Assembly (NCBI GenBank): GCA_964442655.1
Contig: CAYTZM010000005.1
Location: forward strand, 47,092-111,091
Reading direction: 5' to 3'
DNA length: 64,000 nucleotides
Source: GCA-002727615 sp964442655
Lineage (GTDB): Bacteria > Pseudomonadota > Alphaproteobacteria > TMED109
Positions 33,020 to 40,241 of the stretch are shown in pieces. Numbering within the stretch: position 1 is the stretch's first letter; the number at the start of each line of letters is the position of its first letter. The translations under genes and the position numbers were made by a program. The notes under the pieces are model-generated. The model saw only the letters and a list, made by a program, of their open reading frames with translations. It was not told the DNA's origin and searched no databases.

Positions 33020-34180
33020 TTAATTTCTTTGATTAAAACGTCTTCCTATTAAAGATGAAGTAATATTAGTTTTTTGAATATCTATAGCTCCACCTGCAAT
33101 TCCCCAACCCCATGCATCTCTCAGTTTCTGTTCTAAAGGAAATTCAGTTGAATATCCATAACCTCCCATAAGCTGAATTGCTTTTCCAGTTACTTCCCTA
33201 GCAATTTCATTTGCATAACACTTTGCTATAGAACTATCTGCAATAGAAGGCAATTCGCTATCAGCGTTAACTACAGCCCTATATAATAGCAATCTAGAAG
33301 CGTCTAATTTCATTTTCATTTCTGCTAATTGTATTTGAACAGCTTGAAAATCAACAATAGGTTTCCCAAATTGTTTTCTCTCTTGAACATATTTTAAAAC
33401 ATAATCATATGCAGATTGTGCACATGCAAGACTCATAGTAGTATTACCACAGCGTTCCAAATCAAATGCTTCCATTAACTTTTTAAAGCCACCTGCAGAT
33501 ACAATAATATTTTCAATAGGAATTTCAACATTATCAAAAAACATATCAGCACTTGCAACACCTCTAAAACCCATATGAGTTTCATTTTTACCAAAAGAGA
33601 AGCCTTTTGTATTTTTTTCTAACAGAATAGCTCCTATTCCCTTTGCTCCTTTATCATTTGACATCCTACAATAAACTACATAAGCATCAGCATGACCAGC
33701 TCCTGAACACCAACGTTTTTGTCCATTTAAGATAACTTTATCTCCTAGCACCTCAGCTTTAGTAGACAAATCTGTCAAAGCAGATCCTGCATTTGGTTCA
33801 GACATTGACACTGCTATTATTTTTTTACCACTACAAACATCAGGAATAATTCTCTTTCGTAACTCCATAGGAGCAAAATGTGATATAGCTAAAGTAGGAC
33901 CAAAACAAGATTCAAAAATTGGAAATGCAACCGCTATAGATATTTTTGCTATTTCTTCTAAGACAAGCACCGCATCAAAATGAGATAAACCAACCCCTCC
34001 ATAATCAGTAGAAAGGTTAATTCCTAAAAATCCTAATTCTGCATATCTTTTTAACAAATCTTCACTCGGAGGAATATTAGTTTTTTCTATATCTTTAGCT
34101 ATTTCTAATAATTCATTATTAGCAAATTTCCTTGCATTTTCTTGTAAAGATTTTTGAGTTTCGCTTAATTTAAAATCCAT
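33020..34180 (-). CDS. Acyl-CoA dehydrogenase family protein lacking the usual catalytic Glu
   Basis: A 386-residue FAD-binding protein of the acyl-CoA dehydrogenase fold, with the N-terminal helical domain, the beta-domain motif AVSMSEPNAGSALTDL, and the C-terminal FAD motif QLMGGYGYSTEFPLEQKLRDA. At the position of the common catalytic glutamate (YEGT motif) this protein reads AGGA, so Glu is replaced by Gly. It may use a base elsewhere, or catalyse another flavin reaction. The ATG at 34180 is chosen because AAGGA lies 8 bases upstream; an earlier in-frame start exists at 34222. It is followed by the CoA-transferase gene. Confidence 0.9.
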   Translation of the reverse strand: MDFKLSETQKSLQENARKFANNELLEIAKDIEKTNIPPSEDLLKRYAELGFLGINLSTDYGGVGLSHFDAVLVLEEIAKISIAVAFPIFESCFGPTLAISHFAPMELRKRIIPDVCSGKKIIAVSMSEPNAGSALTDLSTKAEVLGDKVILNGQKRWCSGAGHADAYVVYCRMSNDKGAKGIGAILLEKNTKGFSFGKNETHMGFRGVASADMFFDNVEIPIENIIVSAGGFKKLMEAFDLERCGNTTMSLACAQSAYDYVLKYVQERKQFGKPIVDFQAVQIQLAEMKMKLDASRLLLYRAVVNADSELPSIADSSIAKCYANEIAREVTGKAIQLMGGYGYSTEFPLEQKLRDAWGWGIAGGAIDIQKTNITSSLIGRRFNQRN

Positions 34181-34239
34181 TATTGACTTCCTTAGAATTA
34201 ACATAAAATATAATAAGATCAATCAATGTAATATCGACA

Positions 34240-34257
34240 AGGTATTATGATATACCT
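34240..34257. promoter_or_regulatory. Inverted repeat in the divergent acyl-CoA dehydrogenase/nuclease intergenic region
   Basis: AGGTAT-(6)-ATACCT is a perfect 6-base inverted repeat with a 6-base spacer in the 128-base gap between two divergently transcribed genes. Position and symmetry fit an operator for a dimeric regulator. No candidate regulator gene is adjacent, and short palindromes are frequent in AT-rich DNA. Confidence 0.35.
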
Positions 34258-34308
34258 ATTTTATAGACTTTGTAAGTATTTAATTATAAAAATATAAAGG
34301 TAAAAAAA

Positions 34309-34662
34309 ATGATGAATACAGCCTCTAGAAAAGCAAAAGGAAAAAGATTACAAAAAGCTATTTGTAAATTAATATTAATATACTTTAAAAACCTAGAAGA
34401 AAAAGATGTTATTTCTAGAAGAATGGGCAGAAAAGGAGAAGATGTTATACTTAGTAAGAAAGCTAAAAATATTTTTCCCTATTCTATTGAATGTAAAAAT
34501 CAAGAAAAAATGAAATATGTTTGGGATTGTTACGAACAATGTGAATTAAATTCAGAAAATTTGGAACCTTTAGTATTCTTAAAAATGAATAACAAAAAAC
34601 CTTTAGCATTAGTAGATGCTGAACACTTTGTAAAACTTCAATCTCATCAATACAAACTTTAA
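34309..34662 (+). CDS. Predicted phage-type PD-(D/E)XK nuclease, stand-alone
   Basis: A 117-residue basic protein. The pattern SRKAKGKRLQ near the N-terminus, then GEDVILS (Glu44, Asp45) and IECKNQEK (Glu61-x-Lys63) fits the D-(n)-ExK core of restriction-like nucleases, and LEPLVFLKMNNKKPLALVD follows. Proteins with this layout are known mainly from phages, where they are annotated as putative endonucleases or hypothetical proteins. No other phage gene is nearby. The ATG at 34309 has AAAGG 8 bases upstream; the next codon is also ATG. Function is inferred from motifs only. Confidence 0.7.
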   Translation: MMNTASRKAKGKRLQKAICKLILIYFKNLEEKDVISRRMGRKGEDVILSKKAKNIFPYSIECKNQEKMKYVWDCYEQCELNSENLEPLVFLKMNNKKPLALVDAEHFVKLQSHQYKL

Positions 34663-34715
34663 CTAGGAAAAACATATCATTTGTTTCAAGTTTTAATATG
34701 AAGTAAAATTTTAAT

Positions 34716-35456
34716 ATGAAAAATTTAAATAATAATTACTGGATTGTTGGTAAGCACCCCGTAGAAGCTGCAATCAAAAATACAAATAGAGAGAAACTAC
34801 GTCTATGCATTACCAAAAAAACCCAAGCAACACATAAAATCAAAAATGTTATTCCTGAAATAATGCCTCGTGAAAAAATTTCTAGTCTAATTGGCTCCTC
34901 TATTAACCACCAAGGTATAGCACTTCTAGTAAAACCTCTCAAAAACATAAATTTAATAAAATTAATAGAAAAATATAAAAATAAAAAAAATATTTTAATT
35001 ATATTAGATCAAATAACAGATACAAAAAACATTGGGGCTATAATCAGATCAGCACAAGCTTTTTCTGCTACAGCTATAGTATGTCAGGAAATAAATTCTC
35101 CTAAAGAAAATAGCCTAATTTCAAAATCAGCGGCTGGTGCCTTAGAACATATACCTATAATCTACGTTAAAAATATATCTAAAACACTACAATTTTTAAA
35201 AGAAAACAATTTTTGGTCTATAGGACTAGATGCAAAAGCAAAATATTCTCTCAAATACATTACAAGAAAAAATAAATTTTTTAATAATAATATTGCTTTA
35301 GTATTAGGAAGTGAAGGAAAAGGAATAAGAAAATTAGTCATGAAAAACTGTGATATGACTTGTAAAATAAATATAACTAATACATTAGACAGTTTAAATG
35401 TTTCTGTAGCCTTAGCTATTGCGCTATATGAAATAACTAGTCCTGAAAAAATGTAA
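34716..35456 (+). CDS. rlmB: 23S rRNA (guanosine-2'-O)-methyltransferase RlmB / TrmH family
   Basis: A SpoU-class (knotted) methyltransferase that uses SAM to methylate ribose in rRNA, most likely the G2251-equivalent position. The N-terminal substrate-binding part has WIVGKHPVEAAIKN. The catalytic domain carries LDQITDTKNIGAIIRSAQAF, LVLGSEGKGIR and the knot motif ITNTLDSLNVSVALAIALYE (in part). The 246-residue length fits RlmB. No clear ribosome binding site precedes the ATG at 34716. It is followed by tRNA-Thr; rlmB beside the tRNA/tuf cluster is common in alphaproteobacteria. RlmB rather than another SpoU enzyme is inferred. Confidence 0.88.
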   Translation: MKNLNNNYWIVGKHPVEAAIKNTNREKLRLCITKKTQATHKIKNVIPEIMPREKISSLIGSSINHQGIALLVKPLKNINLIKLIEKYKNKKNILIILDQITDTKNIGAIIRSAQAFSATAIVCQEINSPKENSLISKSAAGALEHIPIIYVKNISKTLQFLKENNFWSIGLDAKAKYSLKYITRKNKFFNNNIALVLGSEGKGIRKLVMKNCDMTCKINITNTLDSLNVSVALAIALYEITSPEKM

Positions 35457-35547
35457 TATCTATCTTGTATTTTTTTTTCATTCCTTATAAAAGATTAAAG
35501 AATAAGATATTTTAATTTAGTTTTTTTATTTTATTTAAAAAGTTTGT

Positions 35548-35623
<76 letters not shown>

Positions 35624-35663
35624 TTTTATAAAGGAATGAGAATTATAAGAAAATAATTATTTT

Positions 35664-35750
35664 GCCCTCATGATGGAATTGGTAGACATAACGGACTTAA
35701 AATCCGTGGCCTCTTTTGGCGTGCAGGTTCAAGTCCTGCTGAGGGCACCA
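35664..35750 (+). tRNA. trnL: tRNA-Leu (anticodon TAA)
   Basis: An 87-base class II tRNA with a long variable arm and encoded CCA. The acceptor stem GCCCTCA pairs with TGAGGGC, the anticodon loop reads CTTAAAA, and the T-loop is GGTTCAAGTCC. It follows tRNA-Thr by 40 bases in the same direction. Confidence 0.97.
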
Positions 35751-35787
35751 TAAAAAAAAGCTCCTATAGACTGCTAATAGGAGCTTT
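35751..35787. terminator. Strong rho-independent terminator between convergent units
   Basis: A perfect 11-base stem, AAAGCTCCTAT (35757-35767) with ATAGGAGCTTT (35777-35787), and a 9-base loop. On the minus strand the stem is followed by an unbroken run of eight T, so it should end transcription from the small gene at 35883-36116. On the plus strand the T-run is short but the hairpin directly follows tRNA-Leu, so it may serve both directions. Confidence 0.88.
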
Positions 35788-35882
35788 CCTTTAAGAAGAG
35801 AGGTTGTCATCTTATAACATATTATAAATAAAAACACAACATAAAGTATATACATTAGTTTAACATACTAAATATTGTACTA

Positions 35883-36116
35883 TTATAACTTTTTATTATA
35901 ATCTTTTAATACCGAAGATAATTCTTTTAATCTATTTTTTTGAAGCTCATTAAGCATAGCATCAACCTCTTCAGGTTTAAAACCATGATCAATTAAAAAT
36001 TTATTTTTATTTTCTAAAAAATCTTTTTCTAAATCCGGTTCTCTTTCTAATCTTTCATATAATTCAACTAACTTAGTTAAAGTTTCAGGAATTGTTTTTG
36101 ATTCACTCGTTGACAT
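35883..36116 (-). CDS. Small charged helical protein of unknown function
   Basis: A 77-residue protein that I do not recognise. It is almost entirely charged and helix-forming (ETLTKLVELYERLEREPDL, then FLENKNKFLIDHGFKPEEVDAML), has no signal peptide or membrane segment, and has no metal-binding motif. It starts 14 bases after the cinA-like gene, so the two are cotranscribed, and it ends ahead of the terminator at 35751-35787. Reading-frame quality, the operon position and an ATG start support a real gene. Confidence 0.65.
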   Translation of the reverse strand: MSTSESKTIPETLTKLVELYERLEREPDLEKDFLENKNKFLIDHGFKPEEVDAMLNELQKNRLKELSSVLKDYNKKL

Positions 36117-36130
36117 GCTTACTCCCTATT

Positions 36131-36901
36131 TTAATTCTCTTCAAATTTTATTTTATTTTCAATTAATTTACTCTTAATTGCAAGCATTGCATTATTAATA
36201 ATATTTTTATCTAAAGACCTTAAGACAATATTAGTACCTATATCAGGTGGCCTAAAATATGGATAAGAACCTATATTTACCTCTCTATACTGATTTTGAA
36301 TTTCTTCCAAAAAAATTGCAATTTCTCCTTCTGCACCATGAACTATTATATTTTTAGAAAATATGTTCTTTGTTCCACTGATTTTATCTTCTAATTCATA
36401 AAACATTGCCTGCAAAATTTTTGGAACACCTGGAAAAACATAAATATTCTTCAAAATAAAACCAGGAGCTGCCGAAACAGGGTTATCAATCAATTTTGAA
36501 TTAAAAGGTATTATAGCCATTTTTTTTCGAGCTTGATTTAAGTCCACACCCATTTTTTTATAATGTCTTTTTAACCTACTTAAAGCTTCTTTATTTAATT
36601 CTGTTTTTATCTTAAAAGCACTTGCTATACTTTCCGTAGTAATATCATCATGAGTAGGACCAATTCCACCAGTAGTAAAAATATAATCAAATTTTTTATG
36701 TAAATCTAATACAGTCTTTACAATCACACTTTTTTTATCAGGAATAATTCTTACCTCCTTAATAATAATTCCTATTTTGTCACATCTTGCTGCTATAAAA
36801 TTAATATTTTTATCTTGTGTTCTTCCAGAAAGTATTTCATTTCCAATAACCACTATTACACCACTGGCAGCTTTATTATTTCTCTTTCCCTCATATTGCA
36901 T
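36131..36901 (-). CDS. CinA N-terminal/MoaB-like molybdopterin-binding domain protein
   Basis: A 256-residue protein with the MoCF-biosynthesis fold: VIVVIGNEILSGRTQDKN near the N-terminus and FTTGGIGPTHDDITTESIA, where the paired Asp bind substrate in MoaB/MogA relatives. It resembles the N-terminal half of CinA but lacks the C-terminal nicotinamide-nucleotide amidase domain. Stand-alone versions are common in alphaproteobacteria and are named competence/damage-inducible protein A or molybdopterin-binding protein. The real activity of such proteins is uncertain. The ATG at 36901 has AAGGA 7 bases upstream. Confidence 0.85.
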   Translation of the reverse strand: MQYEGKRNNKAASGVIVVIGNEILSGRTQDKNINFIAARCDKIGIIIKEVRIIPDKKSVIVKTVLDLHKKFDYIFTTGGIGPTHDDITTESIASAFKIKTELNKEALSRLKRHYKKMGVDLNQARKKMAIIPFNSKLIDNPVSAAPGFILKNIYVFPGVPKILQAMFYELEDKISGTKNIFSKNIIVHGAEGEIAIFLEEIQNQYREVNIGSYPYFRPPDIGTNIVLRSLDKNIINNAMLAIKSKLIENKIKFEEN

Positions 36902-36966
36902 TTGATATTCCTTAAAATAAATAAATTATCATAGACCTTCCTACATAATATATTTAATATATTTTT

Positions 36967-37668
36967 ATGAAATTCGCCAATAAACTTGTTAAAGCAAAAT
37001 TTATTAAAAGATATAAACGTTTTTTTAGTGACCATATATTAGAAAATGGCAAAAAAGTTGTCGCTCACTGTGCAAATACTGGAGCAATGACCGGAGTAAA
37101 TATTACAGGAATGACAACATGGTTACTAGAAAACAATAATCCCAAAAGAAAACTTAAATGGAGCTGGGAATTATGCCAAATAAACTCTACTTTAATTGGA
37201 GTTAATACTCATAATCCAAATAAAATTATAGAAGAAGCAATAATAAATAAAAATATTGCAAAATTAAAAGATTATTCTTCATATAAAAGAGAAGTAAAAT
37301 ATGGAGAAAACTCTAAAATAGATTTTCTTCTTACACATCGTAAAAAATCTGATTGTTATTTAGAAATAAAAAATGTGCATTTATCTAGAAAAAAAAATAT
37401 AGCTGAATTCCCAGATGCCATTACCGCTAGAGGGAAAAAACATATGCAAGAACTGTCAAAAGTTAAACTTTCAGGAAAAAGAGCTGTAATACTCTATCTA
37501 ATTCAAAGAAATGATTGTAAATATTTTAAAATTGCTAAGGACATAGATATTGAATATTATGAAGAATTTTATAATGCAATAAATTTAGGAGTTGAAGTTA
37601 TTTGTATAGACACTATTTTAAGTAAAAATAAAATAGTAATAGGAAAACCTATAAAACTATTAAAATAA
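36967..37668 (+). CDS. sfsA: SfsA family DNA-binding/nuclease protein
   Basis: A 233-residue SfsA protein. The N-terminal OB-like part has FIKRYKRFFSDHILENGKKVVAHCANTGAM (in part). The C-terminal nuclease-like core has KIDFLLTH and YLEIKNVHLS (the D...ExK arrangement), followed by FPDAITARGKKHMQEL. SfsA was first linked to maltose gene expression; its nuclease-like fold is established, its physiological role is not. It is followed by map after 19 bases, an arrangement common in alphaproteobacteria. Confidence 0.93.
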   Translation: MKFANKLVKAKFIKRYKRFFSDHILENGKKVVAHCANTGAMTGVNITGMTTWLLENNNPKRKLKWSWELCQINSTLIGVNTHNPNKIIEEAIINKNIAKLKDYSSYKREVKYGENSKIDFLLTHRKKSDCYLEIKNVHLSRKKNIAEFPDAITARGKKHMQELSKVKLSGKRAVILYLIQRNDCKYFKIAKDIDIEYYEEFYNAINLGVEVICIDTILSKNKIVIGKPIKLLK

Positions 37669-37687
37669 AAAAATTATAGGAAAAAAT

Positions 37688-38488
37688 ATGTATTTAGATA
37701 CAGATACAAACGTAATTATTCATGATAAAAAAGAAATAAAAGGTATGCGTAAAGCCGGAATATTGGCTGCAAAAGTCTTAGACTTTATAACTCCCCATGT
37801 AGTTCCTGGATGTACTACAGAGTATTTAGATAAAAAATGTCATGAATATATATTAAAAAATAATGCTATACCTGCCCCTTTAAATTATAGAGGTTTTCCA
37901 AAATCTATATGCACATCTATTAATCATGTTATTTGTCACGGAATACCCAATAAAAAAAAATTAGTAGATGGAGATATAATTAATATTGATATTACCGTTA
38001 TTTTAAATGGGTGGCATGGAGATACTAGTAGAATGTTTTGGGTAGGCAATCCAAAAATTAAAGCAAAAAAATTAACAGAAACCACATATGAAGCTATGTG
38101 GAAAGGAATCAAACAAGTAAAACCAGGAAATACTTTAGGAGATATAGGGTTTGCAATACAAAATTGTGTAGAAAAAAAAGGGTACTCAGTAGTAAGGGAC
38201 TTTTGTGGACATGGCATTGGTAGAACATTTCATAATAATCCTAGTATACTCCACTATGGCAACCCAGGGGAAGGAATCCCTTTAAAAGAAGGTATGTTTT
38301 TTACCATAGAGCCTATGATCAATATAGGTACATATGAAATGAAAATTTTAAATGATGGATGGACGGCAGTAACCAAAGATAAAACTTTATCGGCACAATT
38401 TGAACATACTCTTTGTGTTACATCTTCAGGTTATGAAATTTTTACTTTATCTCCAAAAAACTTGAATTATCCCCCATACAACTTATAA
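37688..38488 (+). CDS. map: Methionine aminopeptidase, type I
   Basis: Removes the N-terminal methionine from nascent proteins. The five metal ligands are visible: Asp101, Asp112, His175, Glu208 and Glu239 (ITVILNGWHGDTSRMF, CGHGIGR, FTIEPM, QFEHTL). The length of 266 is typical of type Ib proteins without an N-terminal extension. It follows sfsA and precedes a small membrane protein gene. Confidence 0.97.
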   Translation: MYLDTDTNVIIHDKKEIKGMRKAGILAAKVLDFITPHVVPGCTTEYLDKKCHEYILKNNAIPAPLNYRGFPKSICTSINHVICHGIPNKKKLVDGDIINIDITVILNGWHGDTSRMFWVGNPKIKAKKLTETTYEAMWKGIKQVKPGNTLGDIGFAIQNCVEKKGYSVVRDFCGHGIGRTFHNNPSILHYGNPGEGIPLKEGMFFTIEPMINIGTYEMKILNDGWTAVTKDKTLSAQFEHTLCVTSSGYEIFTLSPKNLNYPPYNL

Positions 38489-38519
38489 TTTTTATTTAGA
38501 AAAAATTTAAGGAAATTAA

Positions 38520-38705
38520 ATGAATTATCATCCAATTATGGGAATCTCAATATTAATTTTATGTATTATAATTGCCTACTTTATTGGAAAAATTATTTCT
38601 AAAAAAAATATACTAAGATGGAAAAAAGACTCATCAGCAAAAATAAATAATACTGAAACAGGAGATGCTAATTCTCCTGATGCTCCTTGGATGAAAAAAA
38701 AATAA
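38520..38705 (+). CDS. Small single-span membrane protein of unknown function
   Basis: A 61-residue protein with one strong hydrophobic segment (residues 7-28, ISILILCIIIAYFIGKII) followed by a polar, basic tail ending in DAPWMKKK. There is no lipobox or cleavage site, so it is probably a bitopic inner-membrane protein. I do not recognise a family. It follows map by 31 bases with AAGGAAAT before the ATG. It is convergent with hspQ, with only 8 bases between stops. Confidence 0.6.
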   Translation: MNYHPIMGISILILCIIIAYFIGKIISKKNILRWKKDSSAKINNTETGDANSPDAPWMKKK

Positions 38706-38713
38706 ATTAATTA

Positions 38714-39049
38714 TTAGTGAATATTCTCTTTCTTTAGAACATAGTCTCCTTCTACATTATTAAACATTACATCAATTTGAGGATGCATACATGGTTCTTG
38801 ACTATCATCTTTAAGTAAATTTTGCTGTGATACATAGGCAATATATGGACCTTCTTCACTTTCCGCAAATAAATGATAAAACGGCTGGTCCTTTTTAGGA
38901 CGCATATCAGCAGGTATAGATGTATACCACTCTTCAGTATTCATAAACTCAGGATCCACATCAAATATAACACCCCTAAAAGAAAAAAGGCGATGCTTAA
39001 CTATTTCTCCAATTTTAAAATTTGCTTTTTTTTGATTGTTTTCTAACAT
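38714..39049 (-). CDS. hspQ: HspQ (YccV-like, hemimethylated-DNA-binding domain) protein
   Basis: A 111-residue protein with the full YccV-like domain: FKIGEIVKHRLFSFRGVIFDVDPEF, shown here as VKHRLFSFRGVIFDVDPEF, then NTEEWYTSIPADMRP and QPFYHLFAES. In enterobacteria HspQ regulates DnaA levels and is a specificity enhancer of Lon protease. In alphaproteobacteria the gene is common and its role is less clear. It stands alone on the minus strand. Confidence 0.92.
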   Translation of the reverse strand: MLENNQKKANFKIGEIVKHRLFSFRGVIFDVDPEFMNTEEWYTSIPADMRPKKDQPFYHLFAESEEGPYIAYVSQQNLLKDDSQEPCMHPQIDVMFNNVEGDYVLKKENIH

Positions 39050-39151
39050 TTTTTATCACCTTTATAAATATCTATTATAAGTAACTATACTTATAATATA
39101 GATAGTAATCAAATAACTATTTTACAATACAAATATTAAAAAATATCTTAA

Positions 39152-39742
39152 TTAACTATTCATTATTTTTTTAACAAAATGCAATCGATCTTGGCCAAAA
39201 ATTAATTTATCATCAATTATAAAGGAAGGAGCTCCAAAAATTCCTTTTGAAACGGCCTCTTGAGTATTTGAAATTAATTGATTTTTTACTTCCTGGTCTT
39301 GGCATAAATTAAAAAGTTCGTCAGTTTCAATCCCAGATTTCTCTAAATAATTTTTTAAAACCTCTAAATCTCCCAAATTTAAACCTTTAATCCAAATTCC
39401 AGTAAAAATAGCATTAGTATACTTTTCAAATATATCCATCTTTTGAGCAGCTATAGCTCCCCTCATCAAATTCAGAGAATTAATAGGAAAAAAACTACTT
39501 AAATTAAATTCAACATTATAGTCTTCTGCATGCATTTTTAAATCACCGTTCATCCATTTGCCCTTAGCAGGAACAGTTGCTGGCGATGCATTTCCTGTTT
39601 CTTTAAAAACTCCTCCAAGCAACATAGGAATCATTTTTACAGATGCTCCAGCATCTTTAGCAATTTTAAAAATTTGTGTCCATGCAAGATAAGTAGCAGG
39701 ACTAGCATAATCAAAATAAAAATTTACTACTTTATTAGTCAT
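39152..39742 (-). CDS. DsbA-fold isomerase, 2-hydroxychromene-2-carboxylate isomerase-like (GST kappa)
   Basis: A 196-residue protein with FYFDYASPATYLAW at the N-terminus, the place of the GST-kappa/HCCA isomerase active site, and GIFGAPSFIIDDKLIFGQDR near the C-terminus. The active-site CxxC of true DsbA oxidoreductases is replaced by SPAT, where Ser serves glutathione binding in HCCA isomerases. Such proteins act in naphthalene breakdown or as glutathione transferases, and the true substrate is unknown here. It follows the cyclophilin-like gene after 18 bases, in one operon. Confidence 0.82.
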   Translation of the reverse strand: MTNKVVNFYFDYASPATYLAWTQIFKIAKDAGASVKMIPMLLGGVFKETGNASPATVPAKGKWMNGDLKMHAEDYNVEFNLSSFFPINSLNLMRGAIAAQKMDIFEKYTNAIFTGIWIKGLNLGDLEVLKNYLEKSGIETDELFNLCQDQEVKNQLISNTQEAVSKGIFGAPSFIIDDKLIFGQDRLHFVKKIMNS

Positions 39743-39760
39743 TTTTTTCCTTTCAAATAT

Positions 39761-40138
39761 TTAAAATTCATATTTTTCAACTTTAATATTTTCTCCAGAT
39801 TTAATTTCTTCCAAAAGATCTAAATTAAAATTAGTCTTACCAAATATATTTACATCTGTAACTAATCTTATTTCATCTCCAACAGAAACAGGAGTAGGAC
39901 CAAACCCTATAGCTATTGCAGAGCCTTCTACCCAAAAAGCCATTTCTCCTTTAATAATAATTTGTTTAGAATCATCTTCTTTTACAGCCTGAATATTTGT
40001 ATCAAAATATATCTCTTTTCCCCAAGTATTGGCAATAGAAGTAAATGGGCATGCTTCATATACCGCATTAGCGGTATCTGTATCTCTTAAATTTACTATT
40101 ATATCGTGTTTGCCAATAGATATTTTAATTTTTTTCAT
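39761..40138 (-). CDS. Cyclophilin-like fold protein (TM1367/DUF369 type)
   Basis: A 125-residue protein. The match to the cyclophilin-like family rests on NLRDTDTANAVYEACPF, WGKEIYFDTNI, and the core AFWVEGSAIAIGFGPTPVS with GDEIRLVTDVNIFGK. Structures in the family show a cyclophilin-like barrel without evidence for prolyl isomerase activity, so the function is unknown. It is the first gene of a two-gene operon with the DsbA-like isomerase and lies head to head with the molybdenum hydroxylase gene at 40242. Confidence 0.8.
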   Translation of the reverse strand: MKKIKISIGKHDIIVNLRDTDTANAVYEACPFTSIANTWGKEIYFDTNIQAVKEDDSKQIIIKGEMAFWVEGSAIAIGFGPTPVSVGDEIRLVTDVNIFGKTNFNLDLLEEIKSGENIKVEKYEF

Positions 40139-40241
40139 TAAATTATTAACTTTTTAATAAATTGTCCTATTTTATTTCTCATAAATTTATATTATAATAT
40201 TTAAATTAGAAAATAAAAATTGATAATTTAAGGCTAAAATA

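Noticed and set aside
31578..34662. Genomic island integrated at tRNA-Tyr.
   Set aside because: The genes lie on the 5' side of the tRNA, no repeat of its 3' end was seen, and there is no integrase. An ordinary rearrangement is as likely.
37068..37075. Search for a replication origin (DnaA boxes) near the gene-sparse boundary regions and gcrA.
   Set aside because: No cluster of TTATCCACA-like boxes or dnaA/hemE/parAB neighbours was seen in the window.
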